A DNA stretch of 52,289 nt from Protostelium mycophagum (lineage: Eukaryota > Evosea > Variosea > Protosteliida > Protosteliaceae): the NCBI GenBank assembly GCA_002081555.1, contig KV920948.1, forward strand, positions 1 to 52,289, written 5' to 3'. This document shows positions 1-10,446 of the stretch, piece by piece. Within the stretch, counting starts at the first letter, position 1; each line of letters opens with the position of its first letter. The notes beneath the pieces are model-generated. The model worked only from the letters and a program-made list of their open reading frames with translations. It was not told the origin of the DNA and ran no database searches. The position numbers and the translations under genes are program-made.

Positions 1-358
1 TCACCTTGGCGACGACCTCTTTGGGGAGGAGAGTCTCGTAGCGGGGAGTACCGTCGGGATTGACAACGTATAGACCGTTCAAAAAGATCGAGGGGTTGTT
101 CTGAAGTCTGTCTGTACAAGAGTCAGTTGGCGGGAAAGGTCACCAAGTGTACTGACCGACTTTCTCGAAGATCTCTCTTGTCGACCATCTGGTCTTGCCT
201 GTGGCCAGCATGAAGACGACATCTTCTGGCAAGGCGTTGAGTACCTCTGCTGTACGGTCACTCAGTTTGTGGTCGGGTCCGAGGAGGGTTCCATCGACAT
301 CGGTCACGACGAGCTTGATGTCTTCACCGATGAAGTTCTTGGGTAAAGGGGCGGCCAT
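1..358 (-). CDS. HAD-superfamily phosphatase, Cof/IIB type (3' end cut by window)
   Basis: N-terminal part of a cytosolic HAD hydrolase, probably a sugar-phosphate or nucleotide phosphatase; the substrate cannot be read from the sequence. Start chosen at MAAPLPKNF (ATG at 358). Motif I is clear as VVTDVDGTLLG with the nucleophile Asp and general-acid Asp, followed by motif II as MLATGKTR. One 45-nt GT-AG intron (156-112, minus strand) joins FEKV to DRLQNNPSIFLNGLYVV, restoring the conserved 'NG..V' segment of Cof proteins. The reading frame stays open to base 1, so the cap domain and motifs III and IV lie outside the window. The intron carries a TTGGCGGGAAA motif shared with other introns here. 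An upstream in-frame extension towards 616 exists but looks like 5' leader. Confidence 0.85.
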
Positions 359-903
359 GTTGTTATTCTGCTTGATACTTCTTAAAAATGAGAGTGAAAG
401 AACAAAAACTAACTTCGGAAAATTGCACCGGATAAATTCCACTTCTATCGGAATGAAAATTCGATCCGATGTGAGTGATTCGGAAATTTGGAATCCGAAA
501 GTTTCCGTGGTCAGTTTCCTTGGAAATCGGACCCGGACGCGTTCGAAACGAAAAAGTTCCGATATTTTGGAAAGAAGAAGCCCGGAAAATATCCCCGTTA
601 AGGCGCGCTGCGGCAACAGACGAGGCCGGGTCTGTGGGGGTTAGGCCTGTTTAAGGGTGGTGCGGTTGTATTCTTGTTGTCCTGAACAACCCTTGTCTCG
701 GGATTGTCGGTGGTGAAAAACACCTCCGTTGTAGATGCAGAAAAACCTTACTGGGGGTTGTGTGGCCGCTTGTTCATCACGCTTAGGACACCAAAAATTA
801 ACGGTTGATTCGCTTCCCTGAGGAAATCGACCAATAAACTTGGGCTTGAAAATTTCAAATGAAAAAGGAAGTGAACACGTTTCATCATCTCTTTATTCAT
901 CTT
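359..903. other. Intergenic, no gene seen
   Basis: 545 bases between the HAD start and the FCF1 stop. I see no supported ORF, tRNA or snRNA. The part next to the HAD start probably holds its promoter. A GC-rich stretch at about 600-780 contains one CGTTGTAGAT motif (about 730-739), the half site otherwise found mainly in introns. Confidence 0.5.
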
Positions 904-1788
904 TCACATTGCCGGAGCTGCAATATATGATCAGAAAAGACATTGAAGCTGATGATCAATAAGCATACCTCCATAAGCCTCTGGCAGTCTCTCTATTGAG
1001 TATTGCTTGCCTTTGATGTACATGATCGGCACTCCAGGGACCTTTCTTATTCTACGCTTCAAGTCTTTATCGCAAGTCGCCACAATGTAGCAGCGGTGCT
1101 TTAGACGTCAGTTTTTATTGTTTATGTGTGAGGTAGATAATGTACCTGTGTGATGCGATCCACGATGCAATCATCAGCGTAGTTGCCGGAATGTGTGCAG
1201 GTTAATCTCTTAAAACGAGGGTCTTTTGCAATTCTACAACAGTTTAAACGAGACACAGTGTTTTCGGCACATCAGGTTCTGTCATCACAAACACACCACT
1301 TGAAACATCTGAAAAAAACATACCTTAATGCAATAGAGAATCGGGAGCCAAGTCGTTCAAATTCAGCAAAGACACAATCTGTGATGTAAAAAGTACATTT
1401 CGCATAAAGACAGTCCATGGCGGACTTGATTGGTTCCAATTTGTTTTGCATGGAAAAGTTGATAAAGTTGGTATCGAGGATGATGTGATATGGAGGACCC
1501 AACTCAGAGTTGTAAGAAAAAAACATGGCTGAAACAGTTGGTGTGTTGCGACTGAAGGAGATTAGATCCGAATTCGGAAAATACAGAAACATACTGTATT
1601 TTCATGGCATCTTTTTCCTGCTTTTCATCCTTCTTTATGGGTTTTTTGATGGCCAAGCTGTTGAATATTAGATGATCGGCATCATGGAAAATAACTGTAC
1701 CCGTCGGCTGTCTTTTTTGTCAAAAGTTTGGGACCCTTCGGCTACATAATATCAACAACACATCCTCTTTATCTCTCACACTCACCAT
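904..1788 (-). CDS. FCF1: FCF1/UTP24 PIN-domain nuclease of the SSU processome
   Basis: Nucleolar PIN endonuclease that in known eukaryotes cuts pre-rRNA at sites A1/A2 for 18S maturation. The core reads [19 protein letters not shown], then [82 protein letters not shown] and a final APAM. PIN acidic residues (LDTN, YADDC, ATCDKD) are all present. Introns fit at about 1323-1234, 1145-1099 and 968-918; the 1323-1234 intron ends in TGTTGTAG, the dispersed motif. The N-terminus is less sure: a spliced start at ATG 1788 with donor GTGAGT and a second short intron gives a Lys-rich leader ([10 protein letters not shown]), but this could be wrong. Very high certainty on family. Confidence 0.9.
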
Positions 1789-1908
1789 GATTGATCTGTT
1801 TGAGATTTCTGAAAACCTTCTTGCGGAAAAAATCACCAAGTTAGTGCTCTACAACTTGCCACTCCAGCCAGGCTTGGTTCGTTTTGACACAGAAATTTCC
1901 AGCGGGCC

Positions 1909-3974
1909 ATGTCTTTGACACCAGAAGAGGACAAGAGACAAAGGAAGGACTCGGTGAGTTCAGAGTTTTGTGACTTTTCTGATGTTCTACAGAAGAAATC
2001 CTCTAAATCGAGCACGCCCAAGTCCGGCAGGAACTCTCCAAAGCCCTCTAAACACGAGGTGACAAGATATCGAATGGTATTTATTCTAAAGTGAGAGTAG
2101 AGTACTGTCATCTCTACGGCTTCAGATGAAGAGGCTATTTCTTATGCTGAGTTGGATGGAGAATGGAGGACACGCTCCATTTCTATTTTCGGTGTGGTCA
2201 GGTGAGTTGATGCCAGAAGGAAGACCTAACCTGTGGAGATCCTTCGTCGGTCAATTAAAATTGGGTCAAGATATGACAAAGATTTCCATGCCTGCTGCTC
2301 TTCTATATCCCTTTTCCATGTTAGAGGTCAGACATTGCATTACTCCATCTCTCACATTGACACTTGGTGTCATTTTGTCAGAGATTGATGTCTGAAGGTG
2401 TTTTCTGTTAGAGAGTTGGGCACATTCCACCTGCTTTTTGGAGTCTCAGAAGAGCCAGACCCTTTACAGCGTCTCATCACGGTACCACATTTTTTCTCCC
2501 TCTGTATAACTTGATAATAATACGGATTTGTACACCTCGCATCCATTAAAGACAATCAGGTCGCCAAATGGTCCCTCTCATTTGTTCAACAAGAATCTTG
2601 GCATAAGAAGCCTTACAATCCTGTAATCGGTGAAGTCTTACGCACTTGGAGTCAGGTTGAGGGCGCTTCCCCCACCACTTTTCTGGCAGAACAAGTGCGT
2701 AAAATGGCGCGTTGTAGATGTTGAAAAAAGGCAGGTGTCTCATCACCCCCCGGTCTCCGCTTGGCACGTCGCCAACAAGAGGTGAATTTCGAACAAATGA
2801 TTTTGGTTCCTCGGCATCATCACGATCTATTTGATGCTTCATGTGGCTTTGTGCTTCATTTATAATATTGCAAATGTCAGCAGAAAACTCTCCTGCGACT
2901 GATCGCTTTGAGTGATTGAAACATATTCATCATCTTCTTTTGATGTGGAAGAGGCGATATTGAATATAGACAGTGAAGGAATTGAGGCCACAGTGAATGC
3001 GTCTTTTGGCGTGCAATTTGGCGGGAACAGCGTCAGCGTTGTGACTCAAGGCACCGGTAACATAAAATTGGAGAGACTGGACGAGACCTACGAGTTGGTC
3101 AAAAAGACACCCGGAGTCGTCATCAAGAATGTGCGTTGTAGATGTCGACGTCGACGTATATTGATGACGTGGCAGGTGATTTGGGGGACAAGAAGGATGT
3201 ACTGGGAGGGAGATATCTTGATAAAATGCCCGAAGACTGGCCTCACTATGACACTCAAGGCGCAGGTACATATGAAAAATGGACTAAAATAATTATAAAT
3301 AATAATTTATTTCAAGGAAGAGAACTACATCAACACGATTAAAGGAGAAGTCACGCGGACAGAGGGCGAGGAAGAGGTAAGGGGAAATCTCGATGAACTA
3401 TCGAGGGCCTGTGAAGGTGACTTTGCACAGGTGTTGGTCGCAGAACTGTCTGGTGTATGTGGACAGAAATTGTTTTGCAAAATAGGAGACGGAGAGAATA
3501 ATTTGCTCGCCGATTTTACCGGTCAGTTCCATAATTATATTAATTTCAATTATTGCTTCATCTGCAACGAGTCAGACTGATAGTTCGTAGAGGTGGAAAA
3601 GCCTCAGGTTCGTTATGAGAAGTGGGAAGATTTGGATCCCTTGGCTTCACAACAAGTTTGGGCTAAAGTGAACGAATATTCTGTGCTCAACGATATGGCT
3701 AGCGCTGGTAATTATTTTGAAACAATTCTTTCACTTATAAGTGGGTCGTGATGCTTTTGTCGCAGCAGAGCTGCTGAAATCTTAGAGGCTCTACAACGAA
3801 CAATTCATTTTTAACGAAAATTTTATCTGACTCGTTGTAGATTCGTTCAAGAAATTGGTGGAGCAAGATCAACGTGAGAGGAGCGCCATCAGAAAGGAGA
3901 AGGAGGAAGAGAAATTAGCGAGATTTTTCCAACTCAACGAGGAGACCGGCTTCTGGTCATACAAACAGACATAA
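1909..3974 (+). CDS. Oxysterol-binding protein-related lipid transfer protein (OSBP/OSH)
   Basis: ORD-only sterol/PI4P exchanger, probably acting at membrane contact sites. Start MSLTPEEDKRQRKD; a low-complexity Ser/Lys leader follows. Diagnostic pieces in order: LKLGQDMTKISMPAALLYP (2259-2320), the spliced lid region ERLMSEEPDPLQRLI, WHKKPYNPVIGEVLRTW, the family signature EQVSHHPPVSAW (split by an intron before VSHHPP), GVQFGGNSVSVV, and the C-terminal RERSAIRKEKEEEKLARFF then GFWSYKQT-stop. No PH domain or FFAT motif is seen. About ten short introns; several hold CGTTGTAGAT motifs (about 2713, 3131), and the intron at about 3709-3840 holds both a hairpin and an inverted pair of that motif. 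The join near 2783-2990 is unresolved. The stop lies 31 bp from the stop of the opposing gene. Confidence 0.88.
3762..3774. repeat. Intronic hairpin, family H (copy 1)
   Basis: GCAGC-AGA-GCTGC inside a long OSBP intron; 5-bp stem, 3-nt loop. It resembles the hairpins at 24219, 29338, 33431 and 48788 in position (long intron), stem length and loop. Confidence 0.5.
3789..3842. repeat. Inverted pair of CTCTACAACGA motifs in one intron
   Basis: CTCTACAACGA near 3789 and its reverse complement TCGTTGTAGA near 3831 face each other across about 32 nt at the 3' end of an OSBP intron. The right copy spans the AG acceptor, so it forms part of the splice site. Confidence 0.6.
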
Positions 3975-4005
3975 AGCGTTTTATGCTAGTTGTGGACACA
4001 ATTCC

Positions 4006-5320
4006 TCACTCTTCCGTTTCGACTGTCTCGATGTCGATTTCGATGTCCTCGTCTACTCTCTTGGGTAAGTCTCTGAGTAATACTTCTGATTGGTGCTGAA
4101 GGACCTTGCTGTTGCACGTGAACATGCGGATGAGGAGATCTTTCATCGTGTCGATATTCTCGTTGAGCATTCCGTTCAACTCTTCCAACTACAAATAATT
4201 AGTATCATTTACAAAATTCAACATAATCACCTTCTTCTCTTGGCTGGCTGCCTCGTTGATGAAAAAATCACTTCCCTCGGTGGTTTGATTTTCCCACTCA
4301 CGGATCTGTATGGATTAATGTTTTTTACAAATGTATCGCCGGACCTGCTTCTGAATCTTGTCTGCATCAAGTGTAGGGCGATTTTTCTTGGGCTCTTCCG
4401 CTCTGGTAGGTCTCTGCAGCTCAGGACGTGGGGCCTCAAGGACAGGCTGCTCGATGGTCTTGGGCCTGAGGATGGTAAGCGAATTTTATGGGCGGGGAAC
4501 CCACTTGACGGGGACCTCCTCAGTTTGACGTTGTCCGAAGAGTTTAGAGGGTCGAGAGAGGAGAGGAGCCGGAGAGGACAGAGAGGCGACTGGAGAGGGA
4601 GGAGGGGCGGCTGGTTGGGCTGCCTTCAATGATCTCAGTTCTGCTTGAGGAGCTTGAGACAACAGCTGAACAGAGGGAGTCTGCGGAGCGACTGCGGGTG
4701 ATGGTGCAGTCTGAGGCCTGTTCTCCACTTTAGAGCTGAAGGAGAAGGAGAACCTGAGATTTTGAGATTTCTTGATGAACTTGGAAGGATTACCCTCTGG
4801 AGGGAGGTCTCTCGGGTAATTCAGCGAAAGGAGGTAGAGATTTTGGAAGGAAAGAGGCTCTGGAAGTGATCAGTGATGATCACGACATGAAACAACTACC
4901 TTGTGTCGGTGGTGGAGGGAGGTTTGAAATTGAAACCGGACGTGTTTTTTACTTTCTCTTGAGGTGCCTGAGGTGTCTGAGATGTCTTCGGGAGGAAGGT
5001 GGGAGGCTGCGCGGGCATGAACCTTTCGATCATCAATAATCGTGGGATCACGAAAAGAGATGTTCAAAAACCTTCCGGCCGCTGCAGTGGCAGTTGGAGC
5101 TGGCTGCGCCAGCTCTTTATCCTTGTCTGAATCGAAGAAAAAACTGTGGCTTGGCTTAGGCCTGTTAAACGTCGCTAAGAAATCATCTCCCTCTTCTACA
5201 GAAGTCTCTGGGTTGGCTTTCCTCTTGAAAGGCTGCATGTGTCAAGTGACGCCACGATGTCACTGATCTGACCTGCATGGTGGAGAAGAAAGAACCAGCG
5301 GTTGTCTTAAATGCCTCCAT
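4006..5320 (-). CDS. Unrecognised protein, disordered Pro/Ala-rich with possible C-terminal coiled coil
   Basis: Family not recognised. Six exons fit well: MEAFKTTAGSFFSTMQ (exon 1), a long Ser/Ala-rich exon, FQNLYLLSLNYPRDLPPEG, a Pro/Ala/Ser linker (QPAAPPPSPVASLSSP), PKTIEQPVLEAPRPELQR, and a C-terminal helical part (IREWENQTTEGSDFF, then LEELNGMLNENIDTMKDLL). The tail is strongly acidic (DEDIEIDIETVETEE). The helical part, with W and aliphatic heptads, could be a short coiled coil for assembly; it faintly recalls nucleoporin coiled coils, but no FG repeats exist. Introns at 5272-5233 and about 4905 are GT-AG; one of 36 nt begins GTGGGT near 4506. Ends tail-to-tail with the OSBP gene. Real gene: high confidence; function: none assigned. 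Confidence 0.7.
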
Positions 5321-5510
5321 CTTATCTGTATAATATTTAAGAGGTATTCAGCTTATATACACACCTGGTGTCTTGTGTTATCTTGTCTGTCCGTTCTGAA
5401 AAATAAAAGTTGTCCGAATTTCCGTTAGTCACGTGACCATTCCAAGCCCGGAATTTTTGGCGCCAAATTCAAAACTTAACCAGACCAACAGAGCGTCAAG
5501 CTGATGCGAT

Positions 5511-8500
5511 ATGTCTTTAGACATACAAAGAATGAGTTCTGGTAACGACCGTTTAGCTTCGAGGCTGTATCGCGCACCTTCACATTCTGAGCCTTCTGAT
5601 TTGATGGACTTTGGCGCCAGCTTCAGTGCTCAAGATCACAAGATGAACGGAAGGCATGATCTGTGAGTTGATGTATCAAGAAGCTTCTAACAAAATCACA
5701 GTGATCAATCGGACGATTATGACTCTGACAGCCTTCCCGGACCTTCCACAAGCAAGGCCGATCATTTTTTGGTAAGTTCTTGTCAGTTTCAATCAGAAGA
5801 ATAATGGCCAAAAGGACCGTCAACCTCTTCCAGCTAATTCGATTCTACATCATTACCGAGATGGAGCTAAAACAGAGAGGTCAAACCTGAACTCAAGGTC
5901 AACGCGTTGCTGTACAAAACTGAAATGGCCTAAAAATCGTGCAGGGTCTCAGATGAACTGATCGATAAGAGAAATCTTTTAGACAGTAAATTACAAGCTC
6001 TCAGAGCGCAGATGCAACGTTCCGAATTTGACTATCCACCAGCCACATCTGATCACGGTGATTATTCAGAACCAAGGAGATTGTCTTTCCTCGATGATGA
6101 ATACGACAAAGAATATAGAGGAGAGGATGACCACCAGGTATCTTTCTTCAGTTCCTTTCCGACTGAAATGAAGAATGAGCAGGCCCATTCTCTTCATTTT
6201 AACGACATAAATCACACTAGACCCGCCTTTAGCAGGGAGAATTCAGTCGAGAATTTTGGGCAACAAGCAAGATTGAGCGAGAGCCTCACACAGCCAAAAG
6301 TCGCCCAAATTGAGAAGGCGTTCAGCAGAGAAAACTCTGTGGACAATTTCGCACAATTGAGAAATACGGACAGCCACATTCCTCAGAGGAACGGTTTTGA
6401 CGATTATTATGTAAGAAATACCAAGAAGAGATGCACCGTCTGACACCTTTAAGACTGAACCTGTAAATTCTCGACCGTCTTCCAGCTCCAACAGCTTTTC
6501 GAAGAGAACAGATCAAGACAACTACCTAGAGCGCTCTAAAAATGCAGATATGGAGCGCAGAATGGAGGAGAAAGAGCAGGTTCGAATCAACCTCTTCTAA
6601 AAATGTCATAACACCTCCCAGACCATCAGACAACTCCGCCAAACGATTGAACAAGAGAAGGTCAGCAGGAAGTTAGTCGAGGATAGCAAGACGGAAAGAA
6701 TCATAGATATGGAGAGACAATTGAGCGGGTTGTCCTCCAGAAAGGAATTATTTGAGGAAGAGGCACGCCACCGCGTCCTCTCTGCGAATCAAGAGTCGGA
6801 ATTGACGAAAAAGGTGAGGATCTACATCGTTGTAGATGGTGATTACGGAACAGGAACTCGAAAGAGTCAGGGAGAAGATTGTACAGAAGGAAAAACAATC
6901 GACCGAACTGACACAAAAAGTGAAACAGCTGGCAGAGGATCTAGAGAGGGAGAGGGAGGTATCCAAGACAACAAGAGAAGATCTGGAATCACAAGTAAAT
7001 CTCCAAGATATACAAAACAGAAGCTGACATAATCAGATCGAAGACTTGAAGCAGCACAACGCGGAGCTCGCAAAGCAATTCTCCGCAGAACGAAGCAACT
7101 GGTCGCATTTCGAAGCAGCCAGTAAGAAGTTGATGAAGGATTCCGAAGCGGAGATGGACCAGGCCGTGATGGCGCTGGAGGAAGAGCAAAAGAAGAGAAG
7201 AGAGAGTGAAAAGAACGTAGAAAGAGCCCAAGCAGCGCTGGAAGATCTCAGATTGAAGCTGTCAAGAGCTGAGCAGGAGGTGCAAATTTCGAAGGTGATT
7301 TTGGCGGGAAAATGACGTTCTGAACGCGGGGTAGGAGGAGTTGGAGACAAAAAAGTCGGATTTTGAGAGGCGAGGGAGGAGTCTGCAGGACATCCTCAGT
7401 ACAGAAAGAAGTAAATGGACACAAGAGAAGAACTTGCTGCAGAGCGCGGCTGACGCCAAGCATCAAGAGGTGATTTTTCAAAAACTGGCAGAATTGATGA
7501 TGTGTAGATGTTGACCGCTTTGCGTCTGGTAGACAGCAGATCAGAGGAGGAAGAAAAAAACACCAAAAATCTGCAAGACACTATCTCCGCCCAGAAAGCC
7601 GAAATTAACGATCTGAAGGTCAGTATTGTTTTTTTGCCATCTACAACGCTTATGCTCGTCAGTCTCAAATCCGCGAACTACAAGAGCGAAGACGCCACGA
7701 AGACCACAAATCTGTCGAATATCTACAACGACAACTGGAGAGCTCCCAGCAGCAGATCGCTGAGCTGCACGAAGAATTGAGACATTCTACCGATCAAGTT
7801 CGAGAGCTCAGACAGCGGGCACAATTTATCGAGCCTCAGAAGCAAGGCAGGGAGGAGAAGGGGAGGACTACAATGGAAGTACCACAAGAATATTCAAACG
7901 AGAGCACTAGACTGAACCAGCAGCTTAAGACCCTCACAAATGTGGTGTCTGATCTGCAGATGCGGATGGACGCACAATCTCAACAGAACAGACTTCACCA
8001 CAGTTTTTTGGCGGGAAACAAGTCCCAGGAGGTGGGTACTTTCCCGCCAAAATAGGATTTTGAAATTTGAAAGGGGCCGTCTATGTTGACCGCAGGAATG
8101 TCATATGAAGAACAAGAGGTTCCTTCCCGCCTCAATAGAATCCGAAAAGATAATGAAAATATCATTGCCAAGTTGGAATCTTTGCAAGAGCCTGTCAGGG
8201 TGAATTTTCATATGTCAATTTGACATTGCAATGTCAAACTGACAATCTCAGATTCCCACAAAGGAATTCGACAGCGTGGTGGAAAAATACAGCAACAAGG
8301 CCAGCAATTTGCAGAACAATTACGAACAAGACTACAACGATGTAGACGATCTCAGATACCAGTCCAGAGTGATCCAAAATAACATGAGAAATTCACACAC
8401 AAAAGGTCATAGTATCAGACCAGGGCAGACTCCCAAAAACTTCCTGCCTGATCCTGTGGACAGAAGCGAATCCCTTTTTCAGGTGAACACCTCCTTCACT

Positions 8501-9162
8501 TGTTGCACAGAATCTGCACAAATTGTTCTGAAGGCGCGAAAAACTGCTTGTACATATGAACCGCAGTTTAGCCGAGTGTGATTCACCAGAATATGAGCAA
8601 AAACTTACTCCTCGTCATCATGGAGCTGAATTAAATCTTCAGCAAGCTAGATTCCCAGTGTTTCCTCCAGCCTCGTCTCTGGATGACTTTGATCTGAGCA
8701 ACTATGGTCCAAATGAGTACGACTATGACGTCTACAACGAGGACACAATGCAAGATATAGAAGATAGATACGAACAGCAAGAAGATTCCCACCGACCAAA
8801 TATCGCCGCAATCCTCCAGACCGTAAAGAGAAGCTCACGGGACGCTCCTCGGAAAGAGGCGGGAACCAAGTCTACATCTACAACACGAAGACCCCTGGCT
8901 GTGGTCAAACCAACCGTGACGAATCACAGAAATGTACCTCAGACAAAAACAGGACAGAAGCAGGTCCTCTCTAAAAATACTCTGCCGTCGTGGTCGCAAC
9001 CCAAATCACCAGGTAACGGTTGAATTCTCCAGGAAAGTTCTGATGAAGGCAGGGGTACCGAGGGTTGCGCAGGCAGAGTCTAAACAAGCAGGGAAGAAGG
9101 TGATCAGACAACCGACCGCCACCTCCCACCCCCTCCGGCAGACTACAACATTGAGGAGATAA
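5511..9162 (+). CDS. Long coiled-coil protein with SRENSV repeats
   Basis: Unnamed structural protein of perhaps 950-1000 residues. Start MSLDIQRMSSGNDRLASRL, with a GT-AG intron joining HDL to DQSDDYDSDSLPG. The N-terminal third is polar and Ser/Asp-rich and holds two near-identical motifs, AFSRENSVENFGQ (about 6207) and AFSRENSVDNFAQ (about 6318). From about 6540 to 8200 it becomes Glu/Lys/Gln-rich coiled coil (for example EQELERVREKIVQKEKQ, AEMDQAVMALEEEQKKRR). The tail is basic and ends TTTLRR after a 40-nt intron near 9013. Architecture suggests a centrosomal, spindle-pole or cytoskeletal scaffold, but this is inference. About a dozen introns of 35-60 nt; several carry the TGGCGGGAA or CGTTGTAGAT motifs. 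An overlapping frame continuing to 9296 was judged a shadow. Confidence 0.78.
6820..6837. repeat. Perfect ATCTACA/TGTAGAT palindrome in an intron
   Basis: ATCTACA-TCGT-TGTAGAT, two 7-bp arms around a 4-nt centre, just after a GTGAG donor of the coiled-coil gene. Its reverse complement has the ACGA centre seen in other copies (11462, 16481, 20070). Confidence 0.75.
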
Positions 9163-9465
9163 ATTATGTGTTTTATTTGATTCACCGAAATCCGACAGGC
9201 CCTTTTCTGGGAAAATTTTTGTTTTCACAAGAAACGAACCCGGATGTACAGTTCAATGATTGTCTGGTTAAGGTCGGGGTTGTACGGTCGAGCTGAGAGG
9301 ACCCTGAACCTCTGCCTTCACTGTGCATATAGAGACACTGCGACGTGACTGACAGAGAGCATTTTGATTGGCAAACATCACCGAGGAAAATTCGTGAAGG
9401 GAAAATTCTCCGGTGGTTTTGACTTTGGGGAAGCAATTTCAACTTCCGCGGCATCAACAACCGCG

Positions 9466-10342
9466 ATGAAGACGTTCCTCTTGGGACTTCTGATCCTGAC
9501 GCTGACTACGGCCAATCGATGCAGGATAGTCTTAGAAGATCATAGATGGGACCTGAGTGTCATCAACTCTGCCGAATGGACTGGAGTTCCTATCAGCCAA
9601 CAACAAGTCAAAATTGGCTCAGTCTCAGATTCTTTACATGAAAAGGTGAGTTTGTGGCGGGATCTGATAATCAACAACGATATACGCAAGAAATCACTCA
9701 AGGACATGACAGATCAATCAAACCTGGTCCATTAGCATCTGCCACCCTATAACAAATGCTAATTCTTCTTTGTGCCCTTCCGGATCTACTATTTGTAGAT
9801 CTTGGGACAATAATACTGCTGGAGAGGTCATCTCTAACAATCGCTTCATTCACTCAAATAGTAAGATAACTATCGTAATGTCGTAAGATTAGGCTCAATC
9901 TAAATCAAACAGGAATTGTTTCCCCTCCTGGAATCGCCTTGATTCATTATAATGGCGAGCAAACTGTTGAGATACAGATTCTTTGTGGCGCAGAAGACTC
10001 AATTCAATCAATTATCAGAAATTCAGCTTCTAAATGGACTGTCAAATGGTCTCATTTCGCCGGCTGTCCCACGAGCCTCGAACATCATCACAGCCCATCC
10101 AAACCTAGAAAGTACATGTGGCAGGGTAGCTTCATGTAAGACCATCAAAATAGTTCAGATCATCTAATCCCATCAGAACTCTCGTCTTTATCTTAGTCTC
10201 CGCTCTCGCTTGGTTCGCTCTGAAGAAACGACCGGTGCCATTGCCCTCCGACAATGATGCCGGTGTCTTGGTCTTCCACACAGTCGCTAACTTCCCGGCT
10301 CCTGCAAAGAGAGTGTACATACCAACTGGACTCTTGAAATAA
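9466..10342 (+). CDS. Type I membrane protein with MRH domain (Atg27 / mannose-6-phosphate-receptor like)
   Basis: Secretory or endolysosomal sorting-receptor-like protein. Signal peptide MKTFLLGLLILTLTTANRC at the chosen start (ATG 9466). The lumenal part follows the MRH cysteine pattern: WSISICHPI, SSLCPSGSTIC, IALIHYNGEQTVEIQILCG and KWTVKWSHFAGCP, the last matching the usual closing 'F.W.T..AC' strand. A GT-AG intron (about 10107-10175) leads to one transmembrane segment, TLVFILVSALAWFAL, followed by KKRP as stop-transfer and a short cytosolic tail. MRH proteins bind mannose-type glycans or serve as cargo adaptors; Atg27 shuttles Atg9. Sugar-binding residues cannot be confirmed by eye. 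The TAA stop is embedded in AAATAAA, a probable poly(A) signal. Confidence 0.82.
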
Positions 10343-10343
10343 A
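10337..10343 (+). terminator. Poly(A) signal overlapping stop codon
   Basis: AAATAAA contains the TAA stop of the MRH gene, consistent with a very short 3' UTR before the EMC10 start 105 bp downstream. Confidence 0.45.
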
Positions 10344-10446
10344 CTGTGAAGACAAGAAATTGCATGCCATCAAGATGCCACTGTAGAAGTCGCGTGCTTA
10401 CTTTTTTAACATGAAGATCTGATCATCTTTCGCGATTAAAGACACG

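Noticed and set aside
140-616. N-terminal extension of the HAD protein
   Set aside because: The HAD fold begins directly after MAAPLPKNF; the extension is Phe/Arg-rich with no ATG support and is likely 5' leader.
5440-5460. GGCGCCAAA-type sites near gene starts as E2F promoters
   Set aside because: Similar motifs are as common inside introns, so a promoter role cannot be claimed from position alone.
9163-9296. Open frame continuing the coiled-coil gene to a stop at 9296
   Set aside because: Joining at the GTAACG donor and GGCAG acceptor keeps the frame that stops at 9162; the other frame has a stop just upstream and is followed by AT-rich UTR-like sequence.
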